In this document: positions 1-9,868 of the stretch, one piece after another | How the letters are laid out: each line of letters starts with the position of its first letter | Position numbering within the stretch: the first letter of the stretch is position 1 | DNA from: Polymorphobacter sp. | Lineage (GTDB): Bacteria; Pseudomonadota; Alphaproteobacteria; Sphingomonadales; Sphingomonadaceae | NCBI RefSeq assembly: GCF_025362435.1 | Contig: NZ_JANYGL010000089.1 | Location: 1-46,413, forward strand | DNA: 46,413 bases | Reading direction: 5' to 3' | Program-made: the position numbers and the translations under genes | Notes under the pieces: model-generated | What the model was told of the DNA's origin: nothing | Seen by the model: the letters and a program-made list of their open reading frames with translations, nothing else | The model's database searches: none

Positions 1-55
1 CACCAATCCGCGTCTGCCAACGTTGTAATTCGAACCCGCCAGTCGAGGAAATAAC

Positions 56-1048
56 ATGCGTCTCCGCCTCCTTGCCGCTGCCGCAATGGCACTCGTCGCG
101 CTCCCGGCAATCGCCGCCGATCTCGGCATGACGATCACTAAGCGGATCCCGGGCCCCGACGGCGGGTGGGACTATGTCAACCTCAGCGCCGACGGGCGGA
201 CGATGCTCGTCTCGCGCACCGACGGCGTCATGACGATCGATCTCGCGAGCGGCGCGGTCAACCCGCACCTCGTCGCCGCCGCGCGGACGCACGGCACGGT
301 GACGGTCCCGAACTCCAAGATCGGCATGGTCACGAGCACGACCACCGGCGGGGCGCTGCTGTTCGACGCCGCGACGGGGGCGGTGACGACGACGATCAAG
401 ACCGGCACGAAGCCCGACGCCGCGGCGTACGACCCGGCCACCGGCATGCTGCTGGTGATGGATAACGCCGGCGGCGGCGTCGCCGTCATCGACCCGAAGG
501 CGCAGAAGCTCGTCGGCACGGTCGCCGTGGCGGGCGCGCTCGAATCTGCCGCGGTAGACGGCAAGGGCAGCGTCTACGTCAACGTCGAGGACAAGGGCGA
601 GATCGCGGTGATCGATGTCGCGGCGCGCAAGATCGTGCGGACGATCAAGCTGGCCGACTGCGAGGAGCCGGGCGGGCTGGCTCTGACCAAACAGGGTTAT
701 CTCGTCGCCGCCTGCGCCAACAGCCGCGCCAAGGTAGTCGAGGCGAAGTCGGGCAAGCTGCTGGCGGATATCGCCATCGGCTCGCGACCGGATGCGGTGA
801 TCTATGACGCCGGGCGCGACCGTGCCTATGTCCCGACCGGCGGCGACGGCGCCTTGACCGCGATCGACACGACGGGCGTGCCACGCGCGATCGGCGTCGT
901 GCCGACCCAGAAGGGCTCGCGGACCGGCGCGGTCGATCCGGCCACCGGGAACGTCTATTTGCCCGCAGCGCGCTTTGCGCCGGCAGAAGCCGGCCAGCGC
1001 CCGAAGGCGATCCCCGGCTCGTTCGAGGTTCTCGTCGTCGGCCACTGA
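56..1048 (+). CDS. Exported YncE-like (YVTN-type) beta-propeller protein
   Basis: This 330-residue protein begins with a cleavable signal peptide (about residues 1-20, ending in AIAA) and is predicted to be periplasmic. The rest is a chain of propeller blades with repeated patterns such as VIDPKAQKLVGTV and VIDVAARKIVRTI, each a strand pair ending in a 'D..A.K.V.T' turn. It is a clear paralogue of the product of 14639-15688: both have GWDYV near the mature N terminus, a 'V-N-x-x-D-K' blade and a cysteine pair about 18-19 residues apart around a PxGLA motif. The ATG start has an AGGA element 7 nt upstream. In E. coli the propeller gene yncE lies beside the TBDR gene yncD, and here too propellers accompany TBDRs. 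The ligand is unknown. The family call is firm and the role is inferred. Confidence 0.85.
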   Translation: MRLRLLAAAAMALVALPAIAADLGMTITKRIPGPDGGWDYVNLSADGRTMLVSRTDGVMTIDLASGAVNPHLVAAARTHGTVTVPNSKIGMVTSTTTGGALLFDAATGAVTTTIKTGTKPDAAAYDPATGMLLVMDNAGGGVAVIDPKAQKLVGTVAVAGALESAAVDGKGSVYVNVEDKGEIAVIDVAARKIVRTIKLADCEEPGGLALTKQGYLVAACANSRAKVVEAKSGKLLADIAIGSRPDAVIYDAGRDRAYVPTGGDGALTAIDTTGVPRAIGVVPTQKGSRTGAVDPATGNVYLPAARFAPAEAGQRPKAIPGSFEVLVVGH

Positions 1049-1065
1049 GCGTCGCAGAGCACTGG

Positions 1066-1089
1066 GACCGGGAGACCGCCCGGCCGGTC
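1066..1089. terminator. Weak inverted repeat between convergent genes
   Basis: GACCGG and CCGGTC are inverted 12 nt apart in the 109-nt gap between the converging propeller and RND pump genes. There is no clear T-run, so this is only a possible bidirectional terminator. Confidence 0.25.
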
Positions 1090-1157
1090 GTATTTCGGGA
1101 AGCGCGGTGCCAAAAGGCTGACCCTGGCGAACCGGCGTTCCTGCCCCCGGCGGGTGA

Positions 1158-4100
1158 CTAAACGGGCGTTGTCGAGTTCGGGCGCCGACCTTCCACCGCT
1201 GGCCGGCGACCGCCAACGACAAGCAGGATCGCTGGCAGAAGAACGACGATCAGCATTGCGCCCACGCCGAGGCCGAAGATGATCGCCGTGGCCAGCGGTT
1301 TTTGCAGCCCCGCCCCGCGACCGAGCCCGAGCGCGAGCGGCAGGAGGGTCAGGATGGCGATCAGCGCCGACATCACGATGGGGCGCAGCCGCGCGCGGCC
1401 GGCGGCAAGCAGCGTCTCGCTGGTGATCGCGGCGCCGGGATCGATCTCGGCAAGGAAGAAGATGGCAAGCTCGGTGAGCATGCCGATGACCATCGTCAGC
1501 CCCATCAGCGCCGAGATGTCGAGTTCGATGCCGGTCAGCCAAAGGCCGCCGAGAACCGCGCAGGCCGACAGCAGGACGGTGGCGATGACGGCAACCGTGA
1601 ATATCCATCGTTCGAACAGGAAGGTCAGGAGGAGCGCGGCAAGCAATAGTGCCGCGGCAAACACCCCGGCAAGGTCGGTGAACGACTTTTGCTGCTGTGC
1701 ATACAGGCCGCCATATTCGACGCGGATGCCAGCCGGGAGGTGGAGGCCCGCGACTTTGGCCTGAACCGCCTTGACCGCGCTGCCCAGGTCGCGGTTCTCG
1801 AGCCGCGCCGTAACCGGAATAAACGGGGCGAGGTCTTCGCGCGTGATCTGCCGCTGGCCGGCAGCGATGCTGATCTTCGCGATCCGGCCGAGCGTGACGG
1901 TCCGCCCGTCGGCCGCACGCAGCGGCAGCGCTGTCAGCGCGTCGGTCCGCTGGCGCAGGTCGCGGGGGAGGCGGACACGGACGTCGATGACCTCCTCGCC
2001 CGATCGGACCTGCGTCGCGATGCTGCCCTCGACTTCGGCAGTGACCTGCTTGGTCACCGCGTCGGGATCGAGACCGGCGAGCGAGGCCGCGCCACGGTCG
2101 ACCTCGATCGTGATAGCGTCACCGGCAACGCGCAGGCCATTGTTGACCTCGACGACGCCGGGGATGCTGCCGATGCCGGCAGCCACATCCTTCGCCGCTT
2201 TCACCAGCTGCTCGGCATCGTCGCCGAACAGCTTGACCTCGATCGGCTGCGGCACCGCCGTGAGATCGCCGATCAGGTCCTCCATCAGCTGCGCCGTCTC
2301 GACTTGGAGGCCAGGAACCTGCGCCGCGACCTTGGCTGCGATCTCGCTCATCACCTCCTCGATATTGCGACGACTGCCGCTGTTGAGGCGGATGAAGAAG
2401 TCGCCTTCGTCGGGTTCGGTCAGGCCGCCGCCGAGCTGGAAGCCGGTGCGGCGTGAATAGCTTGCAACTTCGGGCGTCGCCCGAACGATTGCCTCGACCT
2501 GCCGAAGCAGTCGGTCGGTATCGCTCAGCGCGGCGCCGGGCTTCGCCTTATAGTCGAGGATGAAGCCGCCCTCGTCCATCTTCGGCATGAACCCCGACTG
2601 GACGTGGAGCCACGAAAACGCGCCGATCCCGGCGAGGACGAGTGCCGTGACCGCAACGAACAGCCCTGGGTGGCGGAGCAGTCGCGCGGTGCCGCCGGCA
2701 TAGCCGCGGGTCATGCCGCCGGTGAATCGCTCCGCGCGCTCGGCAGCCTCCGCGTCCTTCACCGTCAGCCAGCCGTCGGCAACGAGGGGCAGCGCATAGC
2801 GTGCGTAGACGAGGCTGACGCCGAGCGCAGCGACCATCGTCACCGCGAGAGCCTTGAAGAAGCCGCCGGTGACGCCGCTGATGAAGGCCAGCGGGAGGAA
2901 GACGACGATCGTCGCCAGCGTCGAGCCGACTAGCGGCCGCCCCATTTCGCGCGCCGCAGCGAGCATCGACGGCCGTTCGACGCTGGCGGCTTTGCCTTCG
3001 GGGCCGTGCGCCTCCTGAAGGCGGCGCATGAGGTGCTCGAGCATGACGACGGCGTCGTCGACGACGAGGCCGACCGCCGCCGCCATGCCGCCAAGGGTCA
3101 TCATGTTGAAGCTCATGCCGAGTGCAAGCAGCGCGAGGCAGGTGGCGGCGAGCACGGCGGGCAGGAGCGTCGCGGTAATCACCATCAACCGCCAGCTGCG
3201 CAGGAAGGCGAATAGGACGAGCCCCGCCAGCACCGCGCCGAGCAGGATGGCGTCGCGAACCGACGTCGCGGCGTCGCGGACCAGTTCGGACTGGTCGTAG
3301 AATGGGCTTACCTTGACATCGGCCGGCAGCCCGGCGCTGCGAAGCTTTTCCTGGACGGCCGCGACCAGCGCGATGGCGTCGGCGGTCGGTGTCTGGCGGA
3401 CATTGATCAACACTGCGTCGGTGCCATTGGCCGTGACCCGAGTAAAGGCCGGCGCTGAAGCACGACGGACCGTCGCGACCTGACCAAGGGTGACCACACC
3501 GGCACCGCCGGCGGTGCCAGACTTGACCGGGACCGCGGCGATCTCGGCCTCGGTCACGACGCGATTCTCGACGAGGGTGAGGTAGAGCCGGTGGCGATCC
3601 TCGATGCGGCCGACGGCGGCGACGCTGTTCGAGGCACCGAGTGCGGCAGCGAGGTCGGCGCTGGTCAGCCCGATCGCGCTCAGTCGCGCGGGGTCGGCCT
3701 CGACCTCGATCTCGGGGGTGCCGCCGCCGAGGACGTCGACACCGGCGACACCGGGCACGGTCGACAGCAGGGGCCGCAGCCGAAGCCGGGCCATCTGCTG
3801 CAGTTCGACCCCGTTGCGCTGGTCGGAGGTCAGCGACAGGCCGTAGACGGGGAAGATCGTAGGGTCGGACCGGCGCACGCTGAAGCGCGTCCCGGGCGGC
3901 AGGTCGGGGAGGATCGTCGCCAGCGCGCCCTGGGTTGCCAGCGTCGCGGCGACCATGTCGTCGCCCCAGGCAAATGTCAGCGAGACTTCCGCCGTGCCGC
4001 GGCTCGTTGTCGACCGCAGCTGGGTGACGCCGGGGATCTGGCGCAGCGCGATTTCGGCGGGGCGGGTCACCGACGCCGCCATCTGGGCAATGTCGCGATC

Positions 4101-4277
4101 GCCGGCATCGATCGCAACGACGACGCGCGGATAGTCGATCCGTGGGAAGAGCGACACCGGAAGCTTGGACGCGGCGAGCAATCCGGCGAGCGTGACGAGC
4201 GCAACAAGGAGCCAGATCGATCGGGCGTGGCGACGCAGGCCGGGCAGCGACGTCGTGGCAGGCGGTACAACGGTCAC
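1158..4277 (-). CDS. RND-family inner-membrane efflux pump
   Basis: At 1039 residues this has the usual size for an AcrB/CzcA-superfamily proton-driven pump. It has one N-terminal membrane helix (about residues 17-36), two large periplasmic domains, and two membrane bundles near residues 335-540 and 860-1025. Transmembrane segment 4 carries GLVVDDAVVMLEH, with the paired aspartates used for proton relay. That resembles the drug (HAE) pattern; the heavy-metal (HME) pattern is usually DFG...DGA, so a metal substrate is not supported by this motif. The GTG start at 4277 overlaps the adaptor stop codon (GTGA), so translation is probably coupled. It is the last gene of a six-gene operon that also includes a TBDR and a propeller. 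The substrate is unknown. Confidence 0.9.
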   Translation of the reverse strand: MTVVPPATTSLPGLRRHARSIWLLVALVTLAGLLAASKLPVSLFPRIDYPRVVVAIDAGDRDIAQMAASVTRPAEIALRQIPGVTQLRSTTSRGTAEVSLTFAWGDDMVAATLATQGALATILPDLPPGTRFSVRRSDPTIFPVYGLSLTSDQRNGVELQQMARLRLRPLLSTVPGVAGVDVLGGGTPEIEVEADPARLSAIGLTSADLAAALGASNSVAAVGRIEDRHRLYLTLVENRVVTEAEIAAVPVKSGTAGGAGVVTLGQVATVRRASAPAFTRVTANGTDAVLINVRQTPTADAIALVAAVQEKLRSAGLPADVKVSPFYDQSELVRDAATSVRDAILLGAVLAGLVLFAFLRSWRLMVITATLLPAVLAATCLALLALGMSFNMMTLGGMAAAVGLVVDDAVVMLEHLMRRLQEAHGPEGKAASVERPSMLAAAREMGRPLVGSTLATIVVFLPLAFISGVTGGFFKALAVTMVAALGVSLVYARYALPLVADGWLTVKDAEAAERAERFTGGMTRGYAGGTARLLRHPGLFVAVTALVLAGIGAFSWLHVQSGFMPKMDEGGFILDYKAKPGAALSDTDRLLRQVEAIVRATPEVASYSRRTGFQLGGGLTEPDEGDFFIRLNSGSRRNIEEVMSEIAAKVAAQVPGLQVETAQLMEDLIGDLTAVPQPIEVKLFGDDAEQLVKAAKDVAAGIGSIPGVVEVNNGLRVAGDAITIEVDRGAASLAGLDPDAVTKQVTAEVEGSIATQVRSGEEVIDVRVRLPRDLRQRTDALTALPLRAADGRTVTLGRIAKISIAAGQRQITREDLAPFIPVTARLENRDLGSAVKAVQAKVAGLHLPAGIRVEYGGLYAQQQKSFTDLAGVFAAALLLAALLLTFLFERWIFTVAVIATVLLSACAVLGGLWLTGIELDISALMGLTMVIGMLTELAIFFLAEIDPGAAITSETLLAAGRARLRPIVMSALIAILTLLPLALGLGRGAGLQKPLATAIIFGLGVGAMLIVVLLPAILLVVGGRRPAVEGRRPNSTTPV

Positions 4278-5317
4278 TTGCCGGCGTCCCTGACCTTCAT
4301 GCCGTCGTCGATCGCCGTGCCGCCGGCAACGACGACGCGCTCGCCCGGCGCGATCCCGCTGGCGATCGATATACTGTCGCCCGCCGAGTTTCCGGGAACG
4401 ACGTTGCGGGACTGGGCGACGCCGTTCTTGACGACGAAGACATAGCTTCGACCGCCATCGTCGAGCAGCGCCGCGTAGGGCAAGACGACGCCGGAGGTCA
4501 CCCCGCCGCCGACCGGCAGCATTGCACCGAGTGCTTCTCCGGGACTGACCCGGCTTCCCGGGGCAAAGCGCGCGAAGACCGAGGCGAGCCGCGTCGTCGG
4601 ATCGACTTGCGGATCGACACCCGCGACTATGGCCGCAATCGGTGCCCCACCGCTCGGCCTGGTGATCTGGAGCGGCTGGCCGGCGCGGACCTGGGCTGCA
4701 AGAACCGGATCGATGCCGAAACGGGCTCGCGCCTCACCCTTGGTCGCGATCGTCGCAACGGCGACGCCTGCGGCGACGATGTCGCCGGGTCGCGCGGTTA
4801 GCGCCTGGACCGTGCCATCCGCGGGTGCGCGGATGGTCAGCGATGCGGCGCGCGCGCCGACGGCCGATCTTGTCGCACTGGCGGCGGTCGCGGCTGCTCG
4901 TGCTGTCTCGACTTCTGCGTTGCTCATCAGACCGTCGGCACGGAGCCGCTGCGCGCGCGCGAGGGCAAGATTTGCGACGGATGCATCGCTGGCGGCCTTC
5001 GCCGCCTCGAGCCGGCTCGTCGGCGTCGGCGTCAGGACTGCGATGACCTGGCCGGCGTGGACTGCGGTGCCAGAAGGCGCGGCGATCCGCGCCAGCCGCG
5101 CCTCGACCTCGATTGCCAATGCGCGCTCGGCGCCGGCCCCGGCTTCAGCCACGCCATAAAGCGCGACGGTTCGTGCCGCGCTTCCCGAGGTGGCGACCGC
5201 GGTTCGCACCGTTGCGACGGGATCGGCCGGCTTTTCGGCGGCGTCGGGTGCCGACGAACAGGCGGCGAGCAGCGCCAGCAGTGCCGTCCCCGCCGCAGAG
5301 GGCGTCAGCCGGGTCAT
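4274..5317 (-). CDS. RND periplasmic adaptor lipoprotein (membrane fusion protein)
   Basis: This 347-residue adaptor would link the RND pump to the outer-membrane factor. The N terminus is a lipoprotein signal with the lipobox LAAC and Cys20. The body has the lipoyl/coiled-coil hairpin/barrel order: EVEARLARIAAPSGTAVHAGQ is the first lipoyl half, an Ala-rich helical hairpin follows (about residues 95-150), and IRAPADGTVQAL is the second half. I chose the ATG at 5317 because it overlaps the upstream stop codon as ATGA and has AAGGA 8 nt before it. An ATG three codons earlier (5326) lies right against that Shine-Dalgarno element and is less likely. It sits between the tolC-like and RND genes. 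Confidence 0.88.
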   Translation of the reverse strand: MTRLTPSAAGTALLALLAACSSAPDAAEKPADPVATVRTAVATSGSAARTVALYGVAEAGAGAERALAIEVEARLARIAAPSGTAVHAGQVIAVLTPTPTSRLEAAKAASDASVANLALARAQRLRADGLMSNAEVETARAAATAASATRSAVGARAASLTIRAPADGTVQALTARPGDIVAAGVAVATIATKGEARARFGIDPVLAAQVRAGQPLQITRPSGGAPIAAIVAGVDPQVDPTTRLASVFARFAPGSRVSPGEALGAMLPVGGGVTSGVVLPYAALLDDGGRSYVFVVKNGVAQSRNVVPGNSAGDSISIASGIAPGERVVVAGGTAIDDGMKVRDAGK

Positions 5318-6675
5318 CGAGTCCATCCTTCGCTCAGGGTGCCGGTCAGCAGTTCGAGGGCGATCGTCTGTTCGGCGATCGATTGATCGAGGGTAACGAG
5401 CGCCAGGTCGCGGTCGCGCACCGCCTGCGTCGCTGTCTCGCCGGTCGTACGCGCCAGATCGCCGCGGTTTCCCGCGCGGACCGTCGCCTCGGCATAGCGC
5501 TGCAACGGCGGCAGCGCCGCGGCGAGCGCTGTCCGCTGGCGGCGGGCGGTTTCGATGTTGTTGACTGTATCGACGATGTCGGCGCGCGTCGCGAACAGCC
5601 TCGCCTCATATTCGGCCTTGAGCTGCGCCCGGTTCGCGCTCGCGACGGCGATACCGCCGCGGTTGCGGTTCCACAGCGGCAGGGTGAAGGCGACCTGCGG
5701 TCCGAGCGTGTAGTTCGCGGCAGTATCCTTCACGCCCGAAACGTTCAGCGACAAGGTCGGGAACTGGAGGAGGACCTGCTTGTGCGTCTCGGCCTCCTGC
5801 GCCTGATAGCCGGCGCGCAGCGCGGCGAGGTCGAGGCGGCGGTCGAGCGCGAGGCGGACGAGCGTATCGCTCGGCGGGAGGGGGGCAGGCGCCGGCGGTG
5901 CGGCGATGATCAGGCGGAGGGACGGCGGCAGACCGAGCTGCTTGTTGAGATCGCCGCGCGCCGCGACGAGCGCGCTCTCGGCCGTCCGCGCCTTGTCGGT
6001 CGCATCGATCGCGGCTTGCCGCCGCACGTCGAGCTCGGCCCCGGCGAGGTCACCGCGGCCGGCGGCTCGCAAGGCGGTGTCGAGCAGCTTCGCCGCTCGA
6101 TCGGCGCTTGCACGCGACAGCTCGGCGGCGCCGGTGAGCACCACGATTCGCACGCCGAGCAGCTGCGCCTGGCCGGCCGCCTGCCATTCGGCCCATGCGA
6201 TGTCGAGGCGGACCTGGCGCTTGCTTGCCTCACCGGCTTCGCGGGTGACCCGGGCCAGGCGGAGCTGGTTGAGGTCGAAGCCGAGTTGCGCGGCGAGGCC
6301 GTTGAACGGATCGGGACCCGACAAGCGCTGGTCGAACCCGAACTGCGCCGTTGGATCGGGCAACAGTCGCGCGGAGAATGCCTGCGCGTCGCTGACGCCG
6401 ATCTTCGCACGCAACGCCTTGAGCTCGGGGCTCTCGAGCACGGTGATGACCGCGAGCGCATTGAGCGTCAGCGGGGCCGAGAGGTCGATAGGCTGGGCGG
6501 TGAGGTAAGGCCGGTCGATCGACTTCGCGGCAACCGACAGCCCGGCGGTATCGGGCGCGGCGAACAGCTCGGACGGCGTTTGCGGCGGGGCAGGACTGTA
6601 GTGCGCACAGGCGCCCGCTGCCGCCGCGAGCGCGACGGCAACAAGGCGAGGCGAGGCCGACCGAAAGTTGAGCAT
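5314..6675 (-). CDS. TolC/NodT-type outer-membrane efflux protein
   Basis: This 453-residue outer-membrane factor would form the exit duct of the RND exporter. It starts with a signal peptide ending AAGAC (Cys23), so it is probably lipid-anchored like CusC/OprM, although the lipobox is not canonical. Long Ala/Arg-rich amphipathic helices dominate, in two similar halves (for example ALRAKIGVSDAQAF near residue 82 and ELDVRRQAAIDATDKAR near residue 215), as expected for the paired OEP repeats. A conserved loop (LGPQVAFTLPLWNRNRGG) lies near residue 335. Its stop codon overlaps the adaptor start, and it begins 22 nt after the TBDR stop, so TBDR and exporter are probably on one transcript. The Shine-Dalgarno sequence is weak. 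Confidence 0.88.
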   Translation of the reverse strand: MLNFRSASPRLVAVALAAAAGACAHYSPAPPQTPSELFAAPDTAGLSVAAKSIDRPYLTAQPIDLSAPLTLNALAVITVLESPELKALRAKIGVSDAQAFSARLLPDPTAQFGFDQRLSGPDPFNGLAAQLGFDLNQLRLARVTREAGEASKRQVRLDIAWAEWQAAGQAQLLGVRIVVLTGAAELSRASADRAAKLLDTALRAAGRGDLAGAELDVRRQAAIDATDKARTAESALVAARGDLNKQLGLPPSLRLIIAAPPAPAPLPPSDTLVRLALDRRLDLAALRAGYQAQEAETHKQVLLQFPTLSLNVSGVKDTAANYTLGPQVAFTLPLWNRNRGGIAVASANRAQLKAEYEARLFATRADIVDTVNNIETARRQRTALAAALPPLQRYAEATVRAGNRGDLARTTGETATQAVRDRDLALVTLDQSIAEQTIALELLTGTLSEGWTR

Positions 6676-6697
6676 GCAGTCGGCTAGCCTCGTCGCG

Positions 6698-9600
6698 TCA
6701 GAATTTTACCGAGGCCTGGACATAGACCAGACGGCCGATCGGGGAATAGGTCGAAACGTCGGCGGTATTGTCGGTATAGGCGGCGCTTGGCGTAAACACG
6801 CTGGTCGAAACCGGTGGCATGCGGTCGAACACATCGTTTGCGCCCGCCGCGATGGAGAAGCCGCTCGGATGGCCATCGCGGTCCTTGACAGAATAGGCAA
6901 CGCGCAGGTCGAACGCCGTATAAGGCTTGATCCGTCCGGCGAAAGACGTTGGCGGGGTCTTCGCCGCGTTGGTCTCGTAGGTGATGCCGCCGACGCCGAG
7001 GTCGTTGACCGCCGAGACATAGGTGTTGCCGACGACGACGTCGAAGTTTCCAAGCGACCAGTCGAGCGTGGTGTACGAGCGGAACCGCGGCAATATGCCT
7101 TGCACGCCCGTTCCGCCGTTGGTCGCGGTGCCGGCGTATTCGTAGAACTTTTGCGACGGGATGACCTGGAACTTGTAATTGAGGAAGTAGGCGATGGCCG
7201 AATTCACCTCGAAGGTGCCGAAGCGGCTTGTCGGCACCGAATAGTCGATCGTGGCATTGACCGTACGCACGCGAATGCCGCCGAGATTGGTGAAGCGGTC
7301 GATTGCATAGACGTTGTTGTAGTTCGCGGGATCGGCGGCGAGGTAGGCGCGTAGGTCGCTCGGGTTGACGAACGGCGTCGCGCCGGCCTGTCCTGGGAAG
7401 TTGCCCTTGGCGATATTGCCCGCGAACTGCGATGCGGCACCCTTCTGGTTGACGTCGAGGAAGATGTTGCTGAAGCCGATACCGCCGGGAAAGCCGTTCT
7501 CCTTGACGAAGCTATAGTCGGCTTCGATCCGCAGCCTCGGCACGAAGGTCGGTTTGAATACCGCACCGATCGAATAGGTCTGCGCCTTGGCCGGCTTCAA
7601 GTCCGGATTGACGCCGTCCTGGACCGGCGAAAGGCCCGCCGAAAGACCTGGGAACGCTGCCGGGATGATGCCTGGACCTGCGAGACGATTGTTGACCGGT
7701 CCGTATTCCTGGTAGAGCGGCGGGGCGGTGAACGACCGTGAATAGGTGCCGCGCAGCGTCAGGCTCTTATCGAACGGCTGCCAGAAGAAGCCGATCTTGG
7801 GCACCGTCGAGCCGCCCGCGTCGCTATAGTGTTCGTAGCGCACGGCTCCGATGAGGTCGAACTCGCGCAGGCCGGGGAAGCTGAAATCGTTTCCGGTGAT
7901 CGGGATCCGTGCTTCGCCGAACACCGACGTGATCGTGCGACCGCCGGGCGTCTTCGATCCCGCCGCGCTCGTCGAGCAGGTCACCGGGAACGGGTCGGCG
8001 GACTGGCCCCCGGTCCATGTCGACGCGTTCGGGGTCAGTGTCCCGCCGTCGTTGCAATAGTTCGGATCGGTGTGGACGTAGCCGTTGCGGTCGGTGCTGC
8101 CGGTAAGCGACTCCTTGCGCGTTCCGCCGCCGACCGCGACCGCAACCTTGCCGCCGGGTAGGCTGAACGGGCTACCGGTGACCTTCGCGTCGAATGAATT
8201 GAGGTAGCTCGACGCGTGGAGTTGTTCGGTCCCGTAAATCGCGGCCAGCGCCGCCGCGTTCGGCGTTCGCGATAACGGATCGAGTGCCGGGACGATGGCG
8301 AACGGGCTTGCCAGCGAAGCGAACGAATAGACCTGGCTGTACGCACCCCCCGGGGTTGGCGCACCAGCGGCGTTGAAGCCACCGGCGATCGCGCGGGTGA
8401 CGTTGGGCGCATAGATCACGTTGGTCTGGCGCTGGTCGAGGACGTTGGCGCTGTGGACGTACGCGGCCTCGTAATTCCACGACGGGCCGATGAACTCGAG
8501 CTTGCCCTTGAACCCGGCGGTGAGCCGCAGGCTATCGTTGCGGTTGAAATACTGCTTCGGCATCGCGGGGACGCCGAAGGTTACGCCGGGGAGGGGGCCG
8601 GCGATGGGATCGAACGGCGAACCCTGGGGCAGCGTGACGCCGACGGTCACCGGCCGAAACTGGGTGAAGCTTTTGTTCTCGGCGATCTGCGCATCGCCGA
8701 AGAATACGATGGCGTCGTCGACGATATTGGCAGTGATGCTCGCCGCGAGCGCCTTCTGCTTCTGCTGGAGCAGGATCGTCTGGAGGCGCGACAGGTCGTA
8801 GGTGCCTCCGATCCCGGTACCGGCGATGCCGATATTGCTTCGTGCGGTCGGTGGCGTGGTCTGCGGCGAAACAATCGTCGGCGTGTTGACGTAGGTGCCA
8901 TTGGCGACGAGCGCGGCGAAATTCGGCGCGGTCGCGGCAAGGCCGGTAGGGTTCGTCTGCGACGGACTGTTGAGGCCGGTGGCGAGAACGCCGAACAGCC
9001 CGCCCGTGACGACCGAGCCCGGCACCGCGGTCGCGGTGCTGTAGAACGGCGACGTGAAGGCGCGCTGATTCTGGTAAAGCGGATCCGAGTTAACGAGGCT
9101 GCCCGACAGGGTGACGTTCAACCCCTTGGCGAGATTGTGGCCGATCGTGAAGCTCAGGCTGTTCTCGCGGTAACCCCCCTGCGCGAATCCATAGCGGCCA
9201 TCGATCTGCGCGCCCTCGTAATCGCTCTTCAGAATGAAGTTGATGACGCCGCCGACCGCGTCCGAGCCGTAGGTTGCCGACGCGCCGTCGGTCAGCACCT
9301 CGACACGCTCGATCGCGCCGGCGGGTATCTGCGAGAGGTCGACGAAAACCTTGCCGCCAAGCCCGGCAATCGCGTTGACCGCCGCGCGGCGGCCGTTGAT
9401 CAGGACCAGCGTGTCGAGGTTCCGAAGCTGCGCCTGACTGCCGCCGGCAGTGTTCTGGTTGGTGTTGTTGGCATTGCTATTGCCCGCGTTCGACCGGCCG
9501 GCGAACGACGGGATCTGCTTGCGGACGAGTTCGAGGACGTTGTTGTTGACGCCGCCCTTGGCGATCGCGTCGGCGCCGATGATGCTCACCGGAACCGCAA

Positions 9601-9805
9601 CCTGGTCGGGGGTGGTGGGTAGGGCCGAGCCGGTGACGATGATCTCGGGACCGTCGTCGGGATCGGCGTTGGCCGGAGCAAGCGTCGTCGCGCCGACAGG
9701 AGTCGGGCCGGCTTGTGCAAGTGCCGCGCCGGCAAATGTCAGCGCCGCAATCGCGGTGGTCGACCGAAGAATGGTCCTTGCCGTCAGCCTGGTATCGATA
9801 ATCAT
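6698..9805 (-). CDS. TonB-dependent outer-membrane receptor (first of four)
   Basis: This 1035-residue receptor has a signal peptide (about residues 1-30, ending ALAQA), a TonB-box-like EIIVTGSALP, and a plug domain with NLDTLVLINGRR and the hallmark GASATYGSDAVGGVINF. A 22-strand barrel follows and ends in VQASVKF with the terminal Phe required for barrel assembly. It would carry out TonB-energised uptake of a large or scarce ligand. The ATG start has a strong GGGGAGG 8 nt upstream. It lies 63 nt after a propeller gene and 22 nt before the efflux genes in the same direction. An import receptor transcribed with a full RND exporter is unusual. The ligand cannot be read from the sequence. Confidence 0.92.
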   Translation of the reverse strand: MIIDTRLTARTILRSTTAIAALTFAGAALAQAGPTPVGATTLAPANADPDDGPEIIVTGSALPTTPDQVAVPVSIIGADAIAKGGVNNNVLELVRKQIPSFAGRSNAGNSNANNTNQNTAGGSQAQLRNLDTLVLINGRRAAVNAIAGLGGKVFVDLSQIPAGAIERVEVLTDGASATYGSDAVGGVINFILKSDYEGAQIDGRYGFAQGGYRENSLSFTIGHNLAKGLNVTLSGSLVNSDPLYQNQRAFTSPFYSTATAVPGSVVTGGLFGVLATGLNSPSQTNPTGLAATAPNFAALVANGTYVNTPTIVSPQTTPPTARSNIGIAGTGIGGTYDLSRLQTILLQQKQKALAASITANIVDDAIVFFGDAQIAENKSFTQFRPVTVGVTLPQGSPFDPIAGPLPGVTFGVPAMPKQYFNRNDSLRLTAGFKGKLEFIGPSWNYEAAYVHSANVLDQRQTNVIYAPNVTRAIAGGFNAAGAPTPGGAYSQVYSFASLASPFAIVPALDPLSRTPNAAALAAIYGTEQLHASSYLNSFDAKVTGSPFSLPGGKVAVAVGGGTRKESLTGSTDRNGYVHTDPNYCNDGGTLTPNASTWTGGQSADPFPVTCSTSAAGSKTPGGRTITSVFGEARIPITGNDFSFPGLREFDLIGAVRYEHYSDAGGSTVPKIGFFWQPFDKSLTLRGTYSRSFTAPPLYQEYGPVNNRLAGPGIIPAAFPGLSAGLSPVQDGVNPDLKPAKAQTYSIGAVFKPTFVPRLRIEADYSFVKENGFPGGIGFSNIFLDVNQKGAASQFAGNIAKGNFPGQAGATPFVNPSDLRAYLAADPANYNNVYAIDRFTNLGGIRVRTVNATIDYSVPTSRFGTFEVNSAIAYFLNYKFQVIPSQKFYEYAGTATNGGTGVQGILPRFRSYTTLDWSLGNFDVVVGNTYVSAVNDLGVGGITYETNAAKTPPTSFAGRIKPYTAFDLRVAYSVKDRDGHPSGFSIAAGANDVFDRMPPVSTSVFTPSAAYTDNTADVSTYSPIGRLVYVQASVKF

Positions 9806-9868
9806 GCTTGGTGCCTCCCCTGGGTACCGGCGGGCCTTCTGGTGCCCTTCCGGCGGTCGTACTTTCGC

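Noticed and set aside
1158-4277. Reading the RND pump as a heavy-metal (CzcA/CusA) exporter
   Set aside because: Transmembrane segment 4 has the DDA pattern of drug-type pumps rather than the usual DFG...DGA of metal pumps, so I left the substrate open.
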